Positions 1-13,306 of a stretch of DNA of 64,000 nt are shown here, piece after piece; positions within the stretch are counted from its first letter, which is position 1, and every line of letters begins with the position of its first letter. Location of the stretch: the NCBI GenBank assembly GCA_024529925.1, contig JAFEUB010001804.1, forward strand, positions 1,339,001 to 1,403,000, read 5' to 3'. Under the pieces are notes generated by a model. That model searched no databases. It saw nothing but the letters and a program-made list of their open reading frames with translations, and was not told where the DNA came from. The position numbers were made by a program, and so were the translations under genes. Origin of the DNA: Ophthalmolycus amberensis. Taxonomy: Eukaryota > Chordata > Actinopteri > Perciformes > Zoarcidae.

Positions 1-2529
1 TAATTATGCAAAACGCGCGGAGCCATGTGTTTCTCAGCAAAAACACTCATCAGTGTAACACCAGACATAACAAATCTGTGAAAAAATAACTTTGAACAGC
101 AGATCTTGAAAGAGAACAATATGTCGATTTCAATCGACCCCTGATGAAAACATTGCATTCAGAAAAATATATTCAAGAATATTTTATTTTGGGAAATGTG
201 CTTTTATTTGCTTTATTTTAATGCGCAGAGAGAATCGGTATCATTCAGAACATTAGCATAGCTTAGCATAAGAATGAGTGCAGGGGAAACCAGCTAGCTT
301 TCTTTGTTCAAATCCAAAGAAAAACACATACCAGTACTCCTAAAGTCAGTTGACTTACTGATACTTTGTAACTCTTTTGTTAAACTCGTACAGAAATAAA
401 TAAATGTTCAAGGAATCATTCGTAGTTGTATGGAAATTATAATACAACAATTCTGCTCACCAAAGCATTGGTTGCATGGATACATTGTACATAAATATCA
501 CATATAACAGTCCTGTTCATGTTAAATTAGAGGGCTTAGAGTTGTTTTCTTTCCACTTAGGACAAAGCCAAGCTTTAGCTAACAACATCCTGACTCTACA
601 CAACAGCATGAGGTTGATATCGATCTTCTCATCTCACTTTTGATTCTGCATCAGCAAAATGGTAAAAGACACACAGCAACTGAGACATTACACAGCTGAA
701 TATAATTGATTTCTCCTGTATACGTATTCGTTTTGGAAAATGGCATTCTTCATAATTTTCCAACATGGTTTGAAATGTTTTGCACCGTCCAGATACAATA
801 TGAACACTGCTTTCAGGTGTTCAGGGTTCTGCTTTCTTCCACAATAAAACCCAACAAAGCCAGTAAAACCCTTCCTCTAAAGGTGCATGTTGACTGGTTT
901 CCATCAGCATTGATCTGATGGATAAACAAGCAATCGTCAAGTCTTAGAAACGTGTGAGAGCTGAAAACATTTCCCTCCTCGGAAGAAAAATAAAGACACA
1001 AAATTGCGCCGAGCTGCAAGAATACCAACCTCTCTCTCTAACAGCTCCAAAGATCTCTGTGCACTTGGCCTCCGCCCCCCCGCCGAGCTTCAAAAGAAAA
1101 AGCGTGGCTGTTTCTCTGAACTTGGCACTGCATAAAATCACAGTTAATGTACGAGTCCTATTCGTCATGAGTTTAGTTTGTGTGGTCCTTCCAAGCTGCT
1201 CGAACAAAAGATCTATGGCTGAGGACTGTACTTAGCATCCAAATCACAGCACCGCCAAAGTGACAATGATTAATCCACTTACTGTTTTACTTTTGACACA
1301 CACACACACACACACTCAGGTGCGTTTCCCAGCTTGACTGTTCAATCGCATTAATAGTTTAGCCGTGCCAATGGCCAGTCGTGGCATTAAGCACCCAGAT
1401 CATTTATCAAATGAATATTTTTACTTATCACTTGTGCATCTGCAGTTCGCAGGGTTTTTTTTAACCTTTCCACAACATCGCATGAGTTTTGGGGCACAAT
1501 GGAAGTTTTCGTGGCAGTGTAGACATTCCCCTCAAGAATAAAGGCTACAATGGGTTTATTAGCATGTTTTGGGAATTGTCAAACATCTTGCCACACATCG
1601 CGGGTTCATTGTAGCTGGATGCCTTGAGGATGGACACCATTCAAAGCAACAAGATGTTCTGAATTATTCGCATTGAAGTTTTGATATATGAGACCAAAGC
1701 AGAACCAAACTCATGGATACGTTTATTCAAGTGCTAAACCCACATGTGTGTTGTATTCTAAAGGGACTAGGAGGTATGAATGAAGCTTATAAAAGCTTTT
1801 TGTTAAGTCCGTCAATCAAGCGTAATTCCAAAAAACACAACTCTCTGAGGAGGCAATAAAACAACCTTGACATGTGTTTTCATACAAGCTTTCTTCATTT
1901 GAAATAATAAGTCCTTCTGTATTCATACTGCTTCAGATTATTATTTTTGTGCTTTAGTTTAATTCAACTCAACCTGACGAGTAATAACTCAGAAAACATT
2001 TTGACATGGACAGATATTGGTACTTGCACCAACACATTAATGTTCCAAACACTTCTTATAAGGCAGTTATCATATGAAGTTGTTAACCATGCCGTACTAC
2101 CATGTTATTTTTGACACTGAACTTGACATCCTGCATTATCACTTTTACATACCTGCAAAGGATGGCAACTAACAGTCATTGTTACACCGATCAATATGGA
2201 AATTGCCTTTTCTCAGTTAATTAAGAGAGATTTCCCAAAACCCAAGATGGCATATCTTCAAATTGCTGATTTTGTCGGTCCAACATATAATTATACCGTC
2301 ACAAGAACATAAAAGCAATTTAATGATATTTAACGAGCTGAAGCATAAAAGCAGTTTCATGAAATTTAACGAGCTGAGCATGATTGAAAATATTTCCTTA
2401 ATCTTTGTTGATAGATTTTATGTGAATCATCCAGTATTTTAGCAGATGGAATTACATCGGAGTCAGCTGAAAGATCGGTAGATTTCATGCAGACGCTAAA
2501 GGGCGTGTCAGTGCGTCACTGACCAAAGT
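1..2529. other. Intergenic, no gene recognised
   Basis: AT-rich unique-looking sequence. It contains a (CA)10 run at 1296-1315 and a two-copy 36-bp direct duplication at 2308-2379. Short open frames at 700-1240 have no recognisable domain. Confidence 0.7.
2308..2379. repeat. 36-bp tandem duplication, two copies
   Basis: Copy 1 (2308-2343) and copy 2 (2344-2379) both begin CATAAAAGCA and contain ATTTAACGAGCTGA. They differ at only a few bases in the middle, so this is a young local duplication. Confidence 0.85.
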
Positions 2530-2685
2530 CTAGTCTTCCACATCATTCCCACACACACACCGAAGGCACAGCTTTCGGGAGCACTTTTCTTGCCCAAGGA
2601 CACATCAACATGGACTTGAGGAGCTGGGGATCGAACCACCGATCTTCTGATTGGAAGACGACTCTACCACTCAGCCACAGTCGCC
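2530..2685 (-). mobile_element. tRNA-derived SINE (head and body)
   Basis: On the minus strand the element starts GGCGACTGTGGCTGAGTGG, with an A-box-like TGGCTGAGTGGTAGAG. About 35 nt later comes a B-box GGTTCGATCCC. It then runs into CTCCTCAAGTCCATG and TGTCCTTGGGCAAG, a body I recall as common in fish SINEs. It lacks a tRNA acceptor 3' half, so it is a retroposon rather than a tRNA gene. The 3' end is not clearly delimited. Confidence 0.75.
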
Positions 2686-4687
2686 ACAGAAAATGTAAAT
2701 GATCTGCTGTCGGGGAGTCCAGCTTTGCCTGGGCCTGAAGCTCATTCATTGCTGTTTTGTTACGACCTCTGAACAGAGACTGCCAATGAGCTGCTCTCGC
2801 ATGTCACTACATCAGTTAACATGGACTTTGTACCTGCTTCTTCAGCATCTAAGTTCTTTTCTATTACTCTGAAAACCCATCAGTCGTCGATAGAATCCAA
2901 CACTGCATGAGTGTTTATTATTTCTTCAGTTCCATAAACTAACGTTACAGCTCACTAAATGATGTTTAGTTGGAATACAATTTACTTCTCTCTGGCTAAA
3001 AAAACAACATTGAAAATATTTACTGTCTGGATATTCCAGTTGAAATGGTGGAAACCTTCCAAGCGACAAGCGAGCTGGTCAATCACCTCAGACACAACAA
3101 ACGCTGCACAGCGACGTGGAAAGCTTTCACATTTTAAACCTAAAAATTAAGTAAACTTACATTTTGAAGTTTATTTTGAAAAGACACCATGGATGTTACA
3201 AGCGGAAACTGACGCACTGTCCCTGCCACTTCTAATCGTCAGGTCTCCTTTGGCTCCAGTTCTGTAAGTGGCCATTCATATGATGTACGGAGCCACATGT
3301 GACCAAGTTCCAAGGGGGAAGTGAAGGAGGGCATGTTTGAATGGCTATTGGACCACAGCAACGGTTTTTCATTTCAGGCTGACTCAACAGGATTCCAGAT
3401 GAGTTGAGTGAAAGTCTTCCTCACTGCACTACCTGGTATAAAGGTCAAAGCTTGTAGAGTTCAAGGCGTCTGACTACCCGTCCTAACTCTCCATGTCGTC
3501 TCTCAACACCTCCTTCCTTCCCTGCTCTCTCCGTGGGAGCGAGCCCCTCTCGAGCTCTCTTCATCCCGGCTCTGTGCCAACTGCCATTTGGCTGTGGAAC
3601 ATTATTTGGAATTCACACGCATTCGAAGGGGACACGGCAGGGGCAATTTCTCAGCACTCCGGGGGAGCTCTCAGCGCTGGGGGGGAGAGGGAGGGGGGGG
3701 GGATTTTTGGCTTGGTTACCGGTAGCTCTCAGAGGGAGCACTTGGCAAACCACCGATTTTAACGGGAAGAAATGACAGCACAGCTACGTTGTGAATGTTC
3801 TGATTGTTACTGACTCGCAACATGGCTTTGCAGATCTTCAGAGGGGGGGGGGGGGGTCTTTGGCAGTCTGTCGAGGGGCGAAGGGCATCTCAGGCTTTTA
3901 TTCCTCTTTCTCTTCCTCTTTCTGTCTTTTCCTGGCAGAGCTGAGTTGTTAACTGGATCACAGACTGAAGGAGAAAGAATGATTTCATTTAGGACGGTGG
4001 GGGCATTTTTTCTGCAAGCACTGCCCGAAATTGTACAGGCCCTTGTGGGGAGAAGAGCGGAGGGACGGTGGGGGCGGCTACAATAGCTGCACAGTCTGAC
4101 TGCTTCTCTGACAAAAGGATGTAATGTGGATGGGGGCTTTGAGGCGTGAATGAAATGCTTGTGTCATGTGTCAGATATGTTCCAAGATAGAAAATGGAAG
4201 TCATTTAAATCTCTGTGCTGGTTTATTTCAGGGGATGACAGGCTGTTTGGCTAAATTAGATATAAAAATCATCACTTGTAGCACCCTGCATATAAACTTC
4301 AGACTGCTGTTGCTGACACAGTGATTGCATTTGCGTCGCAGGTTATAGTTGTACGGGCTTCTGTTTGTGTCATGTTTCCATTAAAATGTAGTTTTAGGCA
4401 CATTTCTGTTGCCAATATTTTCTCTTTTTTTTTGTTTTTGCAAATGTCAGCGTGTGGTTTCCACTTTTATGTTTGCAAATCACAAATGTGCATGAGAAGA
4501 GGCAGATCGACTGTTGGAAGCACTGTGATAACTACTATAATATACTCTCCTCTGGAATTAGTCTGGTACACCACTCCTGGTTCCAGAGCACTGCTGCAGA
4601 AATGATTACTGAGACACATGAACATAGCCGCCCCCCCCCCGGCCACGTTGGCTCCTTGTTAGGTTTTTGTATTGCTTTATAATTGTC
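2686..4687. other. Intergenic, with a GC-rich block and a G run
   Basis: No gene was recognised. The stretch 3480-3760 is GC-rich and ends in a purine-rich tract. A 14-base G run lies at 3843-3856. Overlapping open frames at 3493-3775 follow from composition and show no domain. Confidence 0.6.
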
Positions 4688-4771
4688 CTGCTGACTTTTA
4701 AAGCTTTAAATAGCCTCGTGCCAAAATTCATTTCTGACCTCTTCACCCCTCGTGTTCCTGCACGACCATAA
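4688..4771 (+). pseudogene. LINE reverse-transcriptase C-terminal remnant
   Basis: Forward-frame translation gives LLTFKALNSLVPKFISDLF followed by TPRVPARP and a stop. This matches the conserved C-terminal block of L2/CR1/Rex1-type LINE ORF2 (compare LLLVYKALNGLGPKYISDLL in the element at 25.5-26.7 kb of this window). It is only 28 codons and therefore a fossil fragment. Flanks show no recognisable continuation. Confidence 0.7.
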
Positions 4772-7032
4772 GCAGATGTGAACTGAATGAGGGCACATGA
4801 ACTGAAAATGTCTCATTTCATGTTCCTTTGGTAGGTTTCTGTCACAGAATTTAGGTATTCAAAGGTATTCACTCTCTGATTTGGTCTAAATGCACAATTG
4901 GACAACATTTTTAACGGGGGGGAGCGGTGGCATTATAATTAAGCAGGCCGTGATGTGTTGTGATTATATCACAGCTAAGGGGCGTTGTTAGGTACGACTC
5001 AAAGCTTATGGCAATATGAATGTATGAATGACAATATGCAGTTTTTCTATGAATAAATAATAAAGTTCACAATAAAATAGTCCCTCCTGGACTGGCTGCC
5101 TGCCATGTCGTTTAGCAGGTGGATTTTTTTTTTGGAGATGGGCACGACTCAATCCACTCCACAGAAGTTAAGCTTAAATGTTCTGTACATTCTGACCGCG
5201 TCCACTTAGAAGACAGGAAGTTCCATTTCAAGCCATTGGCAGAGCTTGTAATGCATCATCTTTGTTAAACAGCATCTTTGGCAACGCTTTTGTCTTTCCC
5301 TTCTTCTACTGAATGTGCATTATGTGGAATTAGACGTGATAGAAGTGGTTTGGGGGGCATTATATCACGGTTATCAACCAATGAGATTGATTTGAACGGC
5401 CCATTTTCTAAAGAACATTATAACAAACAGTTCAGTTTAAACGATGCTGCGGGAAGAGAAGGAGGGATGAAGGACGAGGAGTTCAGGAGGAAGAGGAGGC
5501 ACGGGGCTGCTGTGTGAAGCCTCGCTGTGTCTTCCTGTAAGAATGCGCCCTCTGAACTGGATGACACGTACAGACAAAACAATCTGTGTGAGACAGTCAA
5601 ATGGATTCTTTTCTAGTGTGAGCCATTGTGTAACCGTGTGTGAGAAATAGAGGAAAAAGTAGCTGCATGGCGTTGGTAGGACTTTAATTGAGTTTTTTAA
5701 ACAGTGTTTTCACATCTAACGTGTTTGGCGCAGCTCTAACGAACTCGATTGTGTGTTTCCTTGGTTTGCTCTGGTTCATTTAAACTGGTGTGAAGACAGG
5801 ACGATGCTGTAGCAGAGCATGAGCATTCAACACATCTAATGATCATGAAAAACGTGAATTATCAGCTCTCCTACATGTCAGCATGTAAGTCCGGGGTTTT
5901 CCCCCCCGATACGTCAATCAGCTTTGCTCGCAGCTCTGTGAGGCTATTCTTAGGCCCTCCCGCTGCTTTGAGCTAACACATCTAAGTTTAGCGTCGTAGC
6001 TCGCTAACACCTGCCAATTAACACCAAACACAAAGTACAGCTGAGGCTGCTGGGAATGACATTCAATTTCAAGGTATTTGGTCATAAATCAAAGTACTGG
6101 AAAATGTCTATTTGAACCTGATGATGGCGCAAGATGAAAAATCTGGGGATTAATGTTACTACAAATTCATCCTGATGGGAACAAATTCAATGGGAATCCA
6201 TCAAATACATTGTACTCAAAACCAAAACAGTCAACCTCAGAGGAAAAGTCAGGGGATCACCGAAATCAGTGTCCTTCATCCTCTGCACCATACATGTCTG
6301 TATAAGAGTGATAATACTTCTTCAGTCCTGTTTCTAGCTGCTCATTATGACGCATGAGTTCTCTTGAAGGTTGGATCATGCTCCTCACCCTGTTTCTTTA
6401 TGAGCACTTTGATCGCTGATGCATCCGCTCTACTGGTCACAAAGTTAAGTCAACAAGGTATTGTTCTTTAGATTGAGTCTGACCCAAGTGAAACAAGCTA
6501 CAGGTGAGCAACCTGAAGCCTAAACTGCATTTTCTCATCTTAATATTTCTTTCATCATGATGCCAAAACCAGGTTTGAGTGTTTTCCCCAGATGTTTGTA
6601 AAAAAACACAGTTTTGGTTTAACCTTGATGCATATCCTCCCGCAGACACACACTGAGATGTCGGTGTGGCTATACATGTGCTCTCATCTGTGTAAGACTG
6701 AGCGGGTTATACTCAGCGTGTCCTCCAAACACCAAACAAAAGTGTCTAAACGGGGGCTGAAACCATGCAATTTTGATGAAATACATCTTCACGACCCAAC
6801 GCTTTCTTTTAGTAGCACTCGGGGCGATTTTGTCGATGATACACACTCAGCCAGAATGGGGCAGTGAGTGCATGCCGCCCTGTGTTGTGGTGCTAAGTCA
6901 TTCTTTGGCTTGCCCCCCCTCCCCCTGCCCTCCCCACCACCACCACCTTTTGAATGGTTCCACTGAAGCAATGGATGCATTGTGTCAAAAAGCAGGCCGG
7001 ATATGGGCCTCTTGTGTCAGCCGATGCACCAG

Positions 7033-7034
<2 letters not shown>
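4772..7034. other. Intergenic, no gene recognised
   Basis: Mixed-composition unique sequence. Short open frames (for example 5278-5517 and 6592-6867) lack domains or splice context. A C-rich patch lies at 6912-6948. Confidence 0.6.

Positions 7035-7118
<84 letters not shown>
7035..7118. repeat. (GT)42 microsatellite
   Basis: Uninterrupted GT dinucleotide array of 84 bp. Confidence 0.98.
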
Positions 7119-7119
<1 letters not shown>

Positions 7120-7662
7120 GGTGACACAGCCACGAGGAGAGGAGCCTTATGATGTTTTTGTGTGTCTTCATAAAGCACACGGGAACAGCATGACGGTGTT
7201 GTGTCCTGTTGGCGCAGCTCTACACATGACAAACATCAGTTGGCTTTAATTCTGCATTGATTAAAGAACACATTTCTGATCAATAGCGTAATGAAAACAA
7301 TAATATGGGTCTAGATAGATGTAGGTATCATACAGACCAATTACAGCCCGCTGCCTTTTGTTCTTGCATTTCCTTTTGTTTTGCAGATTAAATGTGCCGC
7401 AAAGATTCCACTTCATAGCATTTGTCAGCTTCCTCATGATCATTTAATTGAGAAGAAATGAAAGTCAATTCACTGTGAAGAGCATTTGTCAGCTCATCAC
7501 AAAAAGGACAATGAAGCAAAATTTCATTTTCCATTTCTTCCAAACTGCACAGAAGATTCAGTTCCTCTTTGCTGTATCAGTCACGCTATTTCCATTCATA
7601 TTTCCATTTCTCAAGTTTATGAAACGTTACCGGCACACAGAAGGAGAAACGAAGGTTCCAAA

Positions 7663-7836
7663 ATTGTAACCCTGGTTCTAGAAGCACAGGCAGAGCCCTC
7701 TGCTGGACTCTATGGGTCCTCCAATCAGAGCGCGCATTCAGCCGCTGAAAAGCTGCTCCTCTTCAGCGAGCTGCACAGGAGCAGCAGGGCCCCCTTTGTA
7801 GGGCTCCACCTGCGCTCATAGAACTAGGGTTACAAT
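7663..7836. mobile_element. Palindromic MITE-like element
   Basis: Terminal arms 7663-7698 and 7801-7836 are inverted copies. The left arm begins ATTGTAACCCTGGTTCTA and the right arm ends TAGAACTAGGGTTACAAT; inner portions (AGCACAGGCAGAGCCC against the complement of GGGCTCCACCTGCGCT) also pair. A second inner inverted pair, GCTGCTCCT/AGGAGCAGC, lies at 7752-7786. The element is 174 bp with no coding capacity, as expected of a non-autonomous DNA transposon. No target-site duplication is obvious and I do not assign a superfamily. Confidence 0.75.
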
Positions 7837-10800
7837 ACTGTAAACCTTCCTTCTAATGAATCTGTGGAGCCTGTGTGAGTTAGAAATGTATTTTCAACAA
7901 CACTAGCATTAGTAACAGGGGTACAATGAGGTGGGGTTGTCGGGTGAAGATGAAAAATACTAATACAAGTGTAAATATAATATATGTGCCATTTGTGCTT
8001 TCTAGCTACGCTTCTTCCCATTTAAAAACATAAGTCAACAACTTATTTGTTACGTAACTTGCACATTTAAGTTACGTCATTTCCAGAATTATTTTAACCT
8101 AAACCACAATCATATAAACCTAGTTGTGTCCTGTAGAGACGGGGGTTTATTTTGAAAAGCATAAAAAATGAAGAGAACTTTTTTTTAAGACATCATACTA
8201 ACCAACAGACAATATTTGAAACCATGAACTGTTTCATTTACAAACACATACAACTTGATAAAAAACTAGTTTTGTATCAGTACTACAGACCATGAAACCA
8301 AGGTAAACAGTTGGTGGAGTTTTAGTCAATATTCTGTGCTTCTTGCGGACTATCTGGCCCAAAAGTCATCCAGTGCATGACTGCCTTTGCAGGTTGTTTG
8401 TGTACAAATAGAGCACCATGAACACCAGCTACAGTTAGAGATTCATGTGTGTTATTCATGTTCCTGCTAATGGAGGCCTGAGCCGCTAGCGAGCAGTATT
8501 AACGTAGAGGTAGTAGATACTAATACTACGAATAAACCAGTAGCTTTAGGTCCATCTGCAGTAACTGAGATTTCCATTTGGAGTATCACAAGAAAAATTC
8601 CCGTTGGACGTCCAGGCCACTTCAGCAGCTGGACTGCAGACAAACACCGCTAGTCTGGACAAACATTACCAGAGCCCTTTAATAAGATGTCCAAATAAAG
8701 CAGACCACCATTTAAGAGCCCTGTCCACACCTCAGTGTTGCAGCCATGCTATGGAAACACTGGCGTATTAACCTCATCCTCATTGAGCCCTCCCGCTCCT
8801 CCGGCCAGGTCACATGTTCAATCAATGTTGAACACATCCCGACCGGCGCACCATTCATTACCAGACGTTATAAGTAACGTTATACCTTCGGCTTCAAACA
8901 TGGTCATCGACCTGGGGTCGGGTTAATGATGGAAAAATGATATCATTTGCTGCATCGCTCCTTTGTAAGCTGACCCCGAAAACCAGAAGGGGGTCTCTCC
9001 ATCTTGACCACGTCGGCTATCGATTTCCACTGAGGATAATGACTTTTTATGTCTGTAATATATGAGGGGATGTTTGATGTAGGCTGATCTGTTTGCTCAC
9101 TGTGGCCCACTTTCATTGCCATTGTCAGGGGAGCCATATTGTGGAAGGCTAGAAGCAGGACTCTCTATGGACATTGCTCTGCAGGCTTTTATTCACCTCG
9201 TTTAGTCAGCAGCTTACATATCTGAGGCCTGGCTCTGTTTCCATGCACTCCTGAACAGTTATGCTGCTTAAGGCTGATTTAAAGTGGATCTTATCCGTGT
9301 CTATTTGTGTTCATCACATGACAGTTGTTAATATAAAAGGTATGATTTATTAAGCATCATAATTACAGCCACTGAAGAGAAGCATTTGACTCTGGTTAAT
9401 TACATTCCTGTTTATTTCGCTATGAAGTGGTAACCGTGAAAGAAAAATTACTGAAATAGCAAACCCATGAAAAACAGAAATAAATCCTTTTGACAGTGTT
9501 TTCTCATTGTATGTTTCAAAGTTTCACTTCAAATACAAGTTTAATTAGAAGGTGTGTTTACCTTTTAGAAATGATCGATTTTCAATCTTCACAAATGCTT
9601 ATTTATTTCAAGGTTAGTGCTTTAATAATAATAACTACATTTTGAGTTTGCAAAAAAACAAAATGCATCTGGAGCAGAACCGGTGTTGAAAAAGATGGAA
9701 GCCTAGCACCAGTGCTTCAGAAGATGCGTAACTGTATTCACACTTAAACAATGAAATCATTTCCAATTATAGAACCGGGTCTGACAGAGTCGTTTCTACC
9801 TGTGTGCAATAGTGTACATCAATAATGAAAGTAATCATTTTCAGGGACGGAGGATTTGTTCCCTGTATTGTCTGGGCGATGTGGCTCTGACCTCTGACCC
9901 CCCTGGCTATTGCTTGGTTCTTGTTCTAATTTTGAGCAGCTCTGGCTGAGAGCTTGTACTGAATCATCGGGCCGATGTGCTCCGAAAAAGACAACATTAG
10001 GATCAATAGAATGTCCATCATGTATGCAATTAAGAAAGACATCAAAGTTATTCTTCACAGATTTAGATTTGGTCTATGTATCTATCTGCCTCTCTATCTC
10101 TGTCTCATTTTCTTATCTTGTAAAACATGCAATTGCGTATAAAGCAGTATTTAAGACCTCGAATGACTGGACAACCACAATCTTAGAAATGAGGAAAAGA
10201 ACGTTTGGAAATATTAAGGAAGTATGACAAAAACACAATGACAAAACACGTTGTGAAAGGCCTTTTTTGACATTGACCTATCGCACATATGTGACGTCCA
10301 GCAGCATCAACCGGGTTCATGTGACAGTGCGGAGGATGCCGCTCGTCTGGCAGAGCTGAGAGAAATTAGCTCGGGCAGCATGTGGATAATGACCCTGCAG
10401 TCTGGCTCGGCACCCACACTTGACCAAAAGGAACCCGCCCACCCCTCCCCAGCAGGGTTAATGGACGCATAGATTTTTCTTTCTGTTTTGTCGTCCAATT
10501 TATCTCATTCTTATTGGCATTACCCTTTTGCCGTGGTGCTCCAGCAGTGGAGGAGGGGAGGCCGAGTGAAACGCGAGACAGTAATGAGATTTCGCAGACG
10601 TTGCACCATGTAGAATTTCTGATGATCATATTACATTTTGTCGATAACCAACAGAACGTATTAAATCAGGCCTTCTCGGCGCAGCACTGGATTGAGTGGC
10701 GTGATTACATGACCCAATATTTTACTATGTGCTTTGTTAAAGTGGAGGTATACACATTTGGCCCGTTTCTTTTCAAATCAGCCCATGTGATCAGATCGTC

Positions 10801-12804
10801 AGTAAAGCGTCACTCGATAATATCGTCTCATCTGTGGAAGACGATATGGTGAAGACACAGACTAACAGAAACATCGGAATCAAGGGGAATTTTACAAGGT
10901 GCCGAATTTTCTTCTTGTGTTTTTGTTTTCAAATTCACGACGATGTTTCTAAAAGATTGTTACTCAGGGAAACGCTGGCATGAACACCATTATGGGATTC
11001 TTCACATTCTTTATGATTGTTTGTTTTTATTTCAAAATAAAATTGTGACCACACCCTGTCTTTCTTCTTCTGTTTTATTTGATAACGTGCTTGACAGAGA
11101 TTTTCCGAGCTGTTAGAAATATATTGGAAGGCCGGTGATTGGAGTCCTTTTGGACTTTTGAGTTATTGAAAACGTTTGGATCACTCCAGTCAGAAATGAT
11201 CCTACGTACAATGGCACCTTAATAAAGCACGGGCTGACAGTGGAAATGCCATTTTTGAAAGGCTAAACACCAATGACTACGGATAAAAAGCAGCATTATT
11301 TTGTGAAATAAAAACATGTTGAGAAGTTTGGAAACAACCACATCTATTTTTTTTTACATACATTTTGACTTTGGGGCTCTGGAGTTTATTATTATTTTGA
11401 TCACCGTAGTCGGAAACAATCCTATGCAGCTACCACTGGAATCTAATTCTACAAATAATATTATTAGTGTAGCCTGATCTCTATCGGCAAAGGTGCAGAA
11501 ATATCAGGTCAATAATACAGAATGAACGGTCATGCAAAAATAGAAACCTGCGCAGCATTCAAATGTTGATTTAGATTTTGAATGTCAACATTGTGAATGG
11601 AGCTTCAAACTATTCGTCACAGCCCTACATATGCTGTAAAGGATTTTAAATGCTTTTTACTTTTTGCTTTTGTACATTTAGCCATACAAAGTCCGTTTAA
11701 ACGATCGCCTGATGTGAACTTTCCACTTTTTAAACTGGCTAAAGATGAACATTTAAAGATGCACTTTTAAAAATACTTCAAAGAGAATCACACAAACCAA
11801 TTACAGCTTTAAGAATGCCTTTATTAAACATCCTTTATCATCAATAGGGGATTTGAATCCTCACCATATGGCGCTTTTAAACTACCCAGCCTGTGGTTCT
11901 TTATTGAGGCTCGGTGGCTCCACAGCCATCCAATAACGCTGGCTATCTGTCACCTCCCAGACACATTGAAATAAGCAGGTAATATCTAGTGGCTTTTTAC
12001 AGGCACATTACTGTAATAATTCTGGAGTGCCGTGTATTGTTGAGTGGAGTGTTGTTCCGCTCATATTGCTCCCTGCTCCAATTTGACAAAGCCACTTAGG
12101 CTCCTCCATGTTCAGTCATTTCCACTTGGCCTGGAGTGGATTCAGAGCCACTGGAAATTAAGTGTGCAGGATGACATCATCAAGCTGCTTCTGTGCGAGT
12201 GTGTACATGTGTGTGTCTCTTCGGTCTTAAGGTGGATTTCTGTGCCAGTTTGTGTGTAAATCGTGCTGCCTGCATTAGTGTGTGTTCTCCGTACGCCCAT
12301 GTGTGTAACTAGTGTGTTTAACATGGCGAGGCCTGTGGATTTTTATAGAGCCCAGGCGCGTAAATTCAGAGGCCGACTCCATGACATCATGACGGATGAG
12401 TTAATCATATCAAAGTTTCATTGGATGAGTCACATGGGCGCTAAAAACCTGCAGGAATTCCCACTCTGAAGGCGGTACAGTGTCTTACATTTGGTCGCGA
12501 TAAAAAGAAACTCACCCTGCTCAATTAGAAGCACGCTCACTGCAAAGATGAGTAATTAAAGTGTGAAATATAGTGCTGAGCGCTCAGCAACTGAGACTAT
12601 ATTAAATCGATTCTAAAGTTTAGTGGCCATTTTATAGGCACAATCTATTGCAATTCAATATTAAGGCTCTGCTATAAATTGAAGCTTTTATGTAGTTTGT
12701 AATGTTCAGTTTTTTAATGTCAGAGATGTATAAATATAATAATATGTTTGTTATTGAGTTCATAGTTCAAGGAGGTGTTGTGCTGGACTATATACTTATA
12801 CGGA
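7837..12804. other. Intergenic, no gene recognised
   Basis: AT-rich sequence. A diverged direct repeat of about 45 bp occurs at 11175-11220 and 11395-11440 (220 bp apart). The stretch 11800-12470 is repeat-free and looks candidate-regulatory. Open frames here are short and domain-free. Confidence 0.6.
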
Positions 12805-13306
12805 GAGGTGTACCTAATAAAGTGGCTACAAAGTGCAAATGTCACATGATTGAACCTGGATTAGACACAAATTGAACAACCTCATCCAACTGATGGATTA
12901 ACTTGAAGATTTAACTTTTTTAATTAAGATTTTAGTCGAAATAACTTTATATTAACCTTAAAAACTTGTTTAATTTTAATCCCGACTGCAATCAATAAAT
13001 CAAATTAAAAGATCCAGTACCTAACGGTAATAAGCCCGTCCAATCATTTCATTTGGGCCGAATGTAGTGATTGAACGTGATTGAACCCACCTGCACTCTG
13101 CTCATTGCGCATCAGCGGAGTCGTCCACGAGCTGCTAGAGTACCAACTGCAGCCGTGTTGGTTGTGAATGTTCATCATGATAATTTATGGGAAGTGGCTT
13201 TGGAGCGAGGTCTGAGGAGACGGACAGTCAGTGTCGCCCAGTTTGCGACATTCTCTCTGAATTGATCAACTTCTGGAGCTAGTGCCGTTAGCCACTTTAA
13301 TAGAAA
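12805..13306. mobile_element. Possible Tc1/mariner-derived non-autonomous remnant
   Basis: GAGGTGTACCTAATAAAGTGG at the left resembles the end I recall from abundant fish Tc1-like transposons. The right side has an inverted counterpart, GTTAGCCACTTTAATAG, at 13287-13303. About 480 bp lies between, with no transposase sequence. The inverted match is only about 12 bp, so this is tentative. Confidence 0.35.

Noticed and set aside
2600..2685. Functional tRNA gene on the minus strand
   Set aside because: A and B boxes are present, but the acceptor and 3' half do not pair and the sequence continues into a SINE body.
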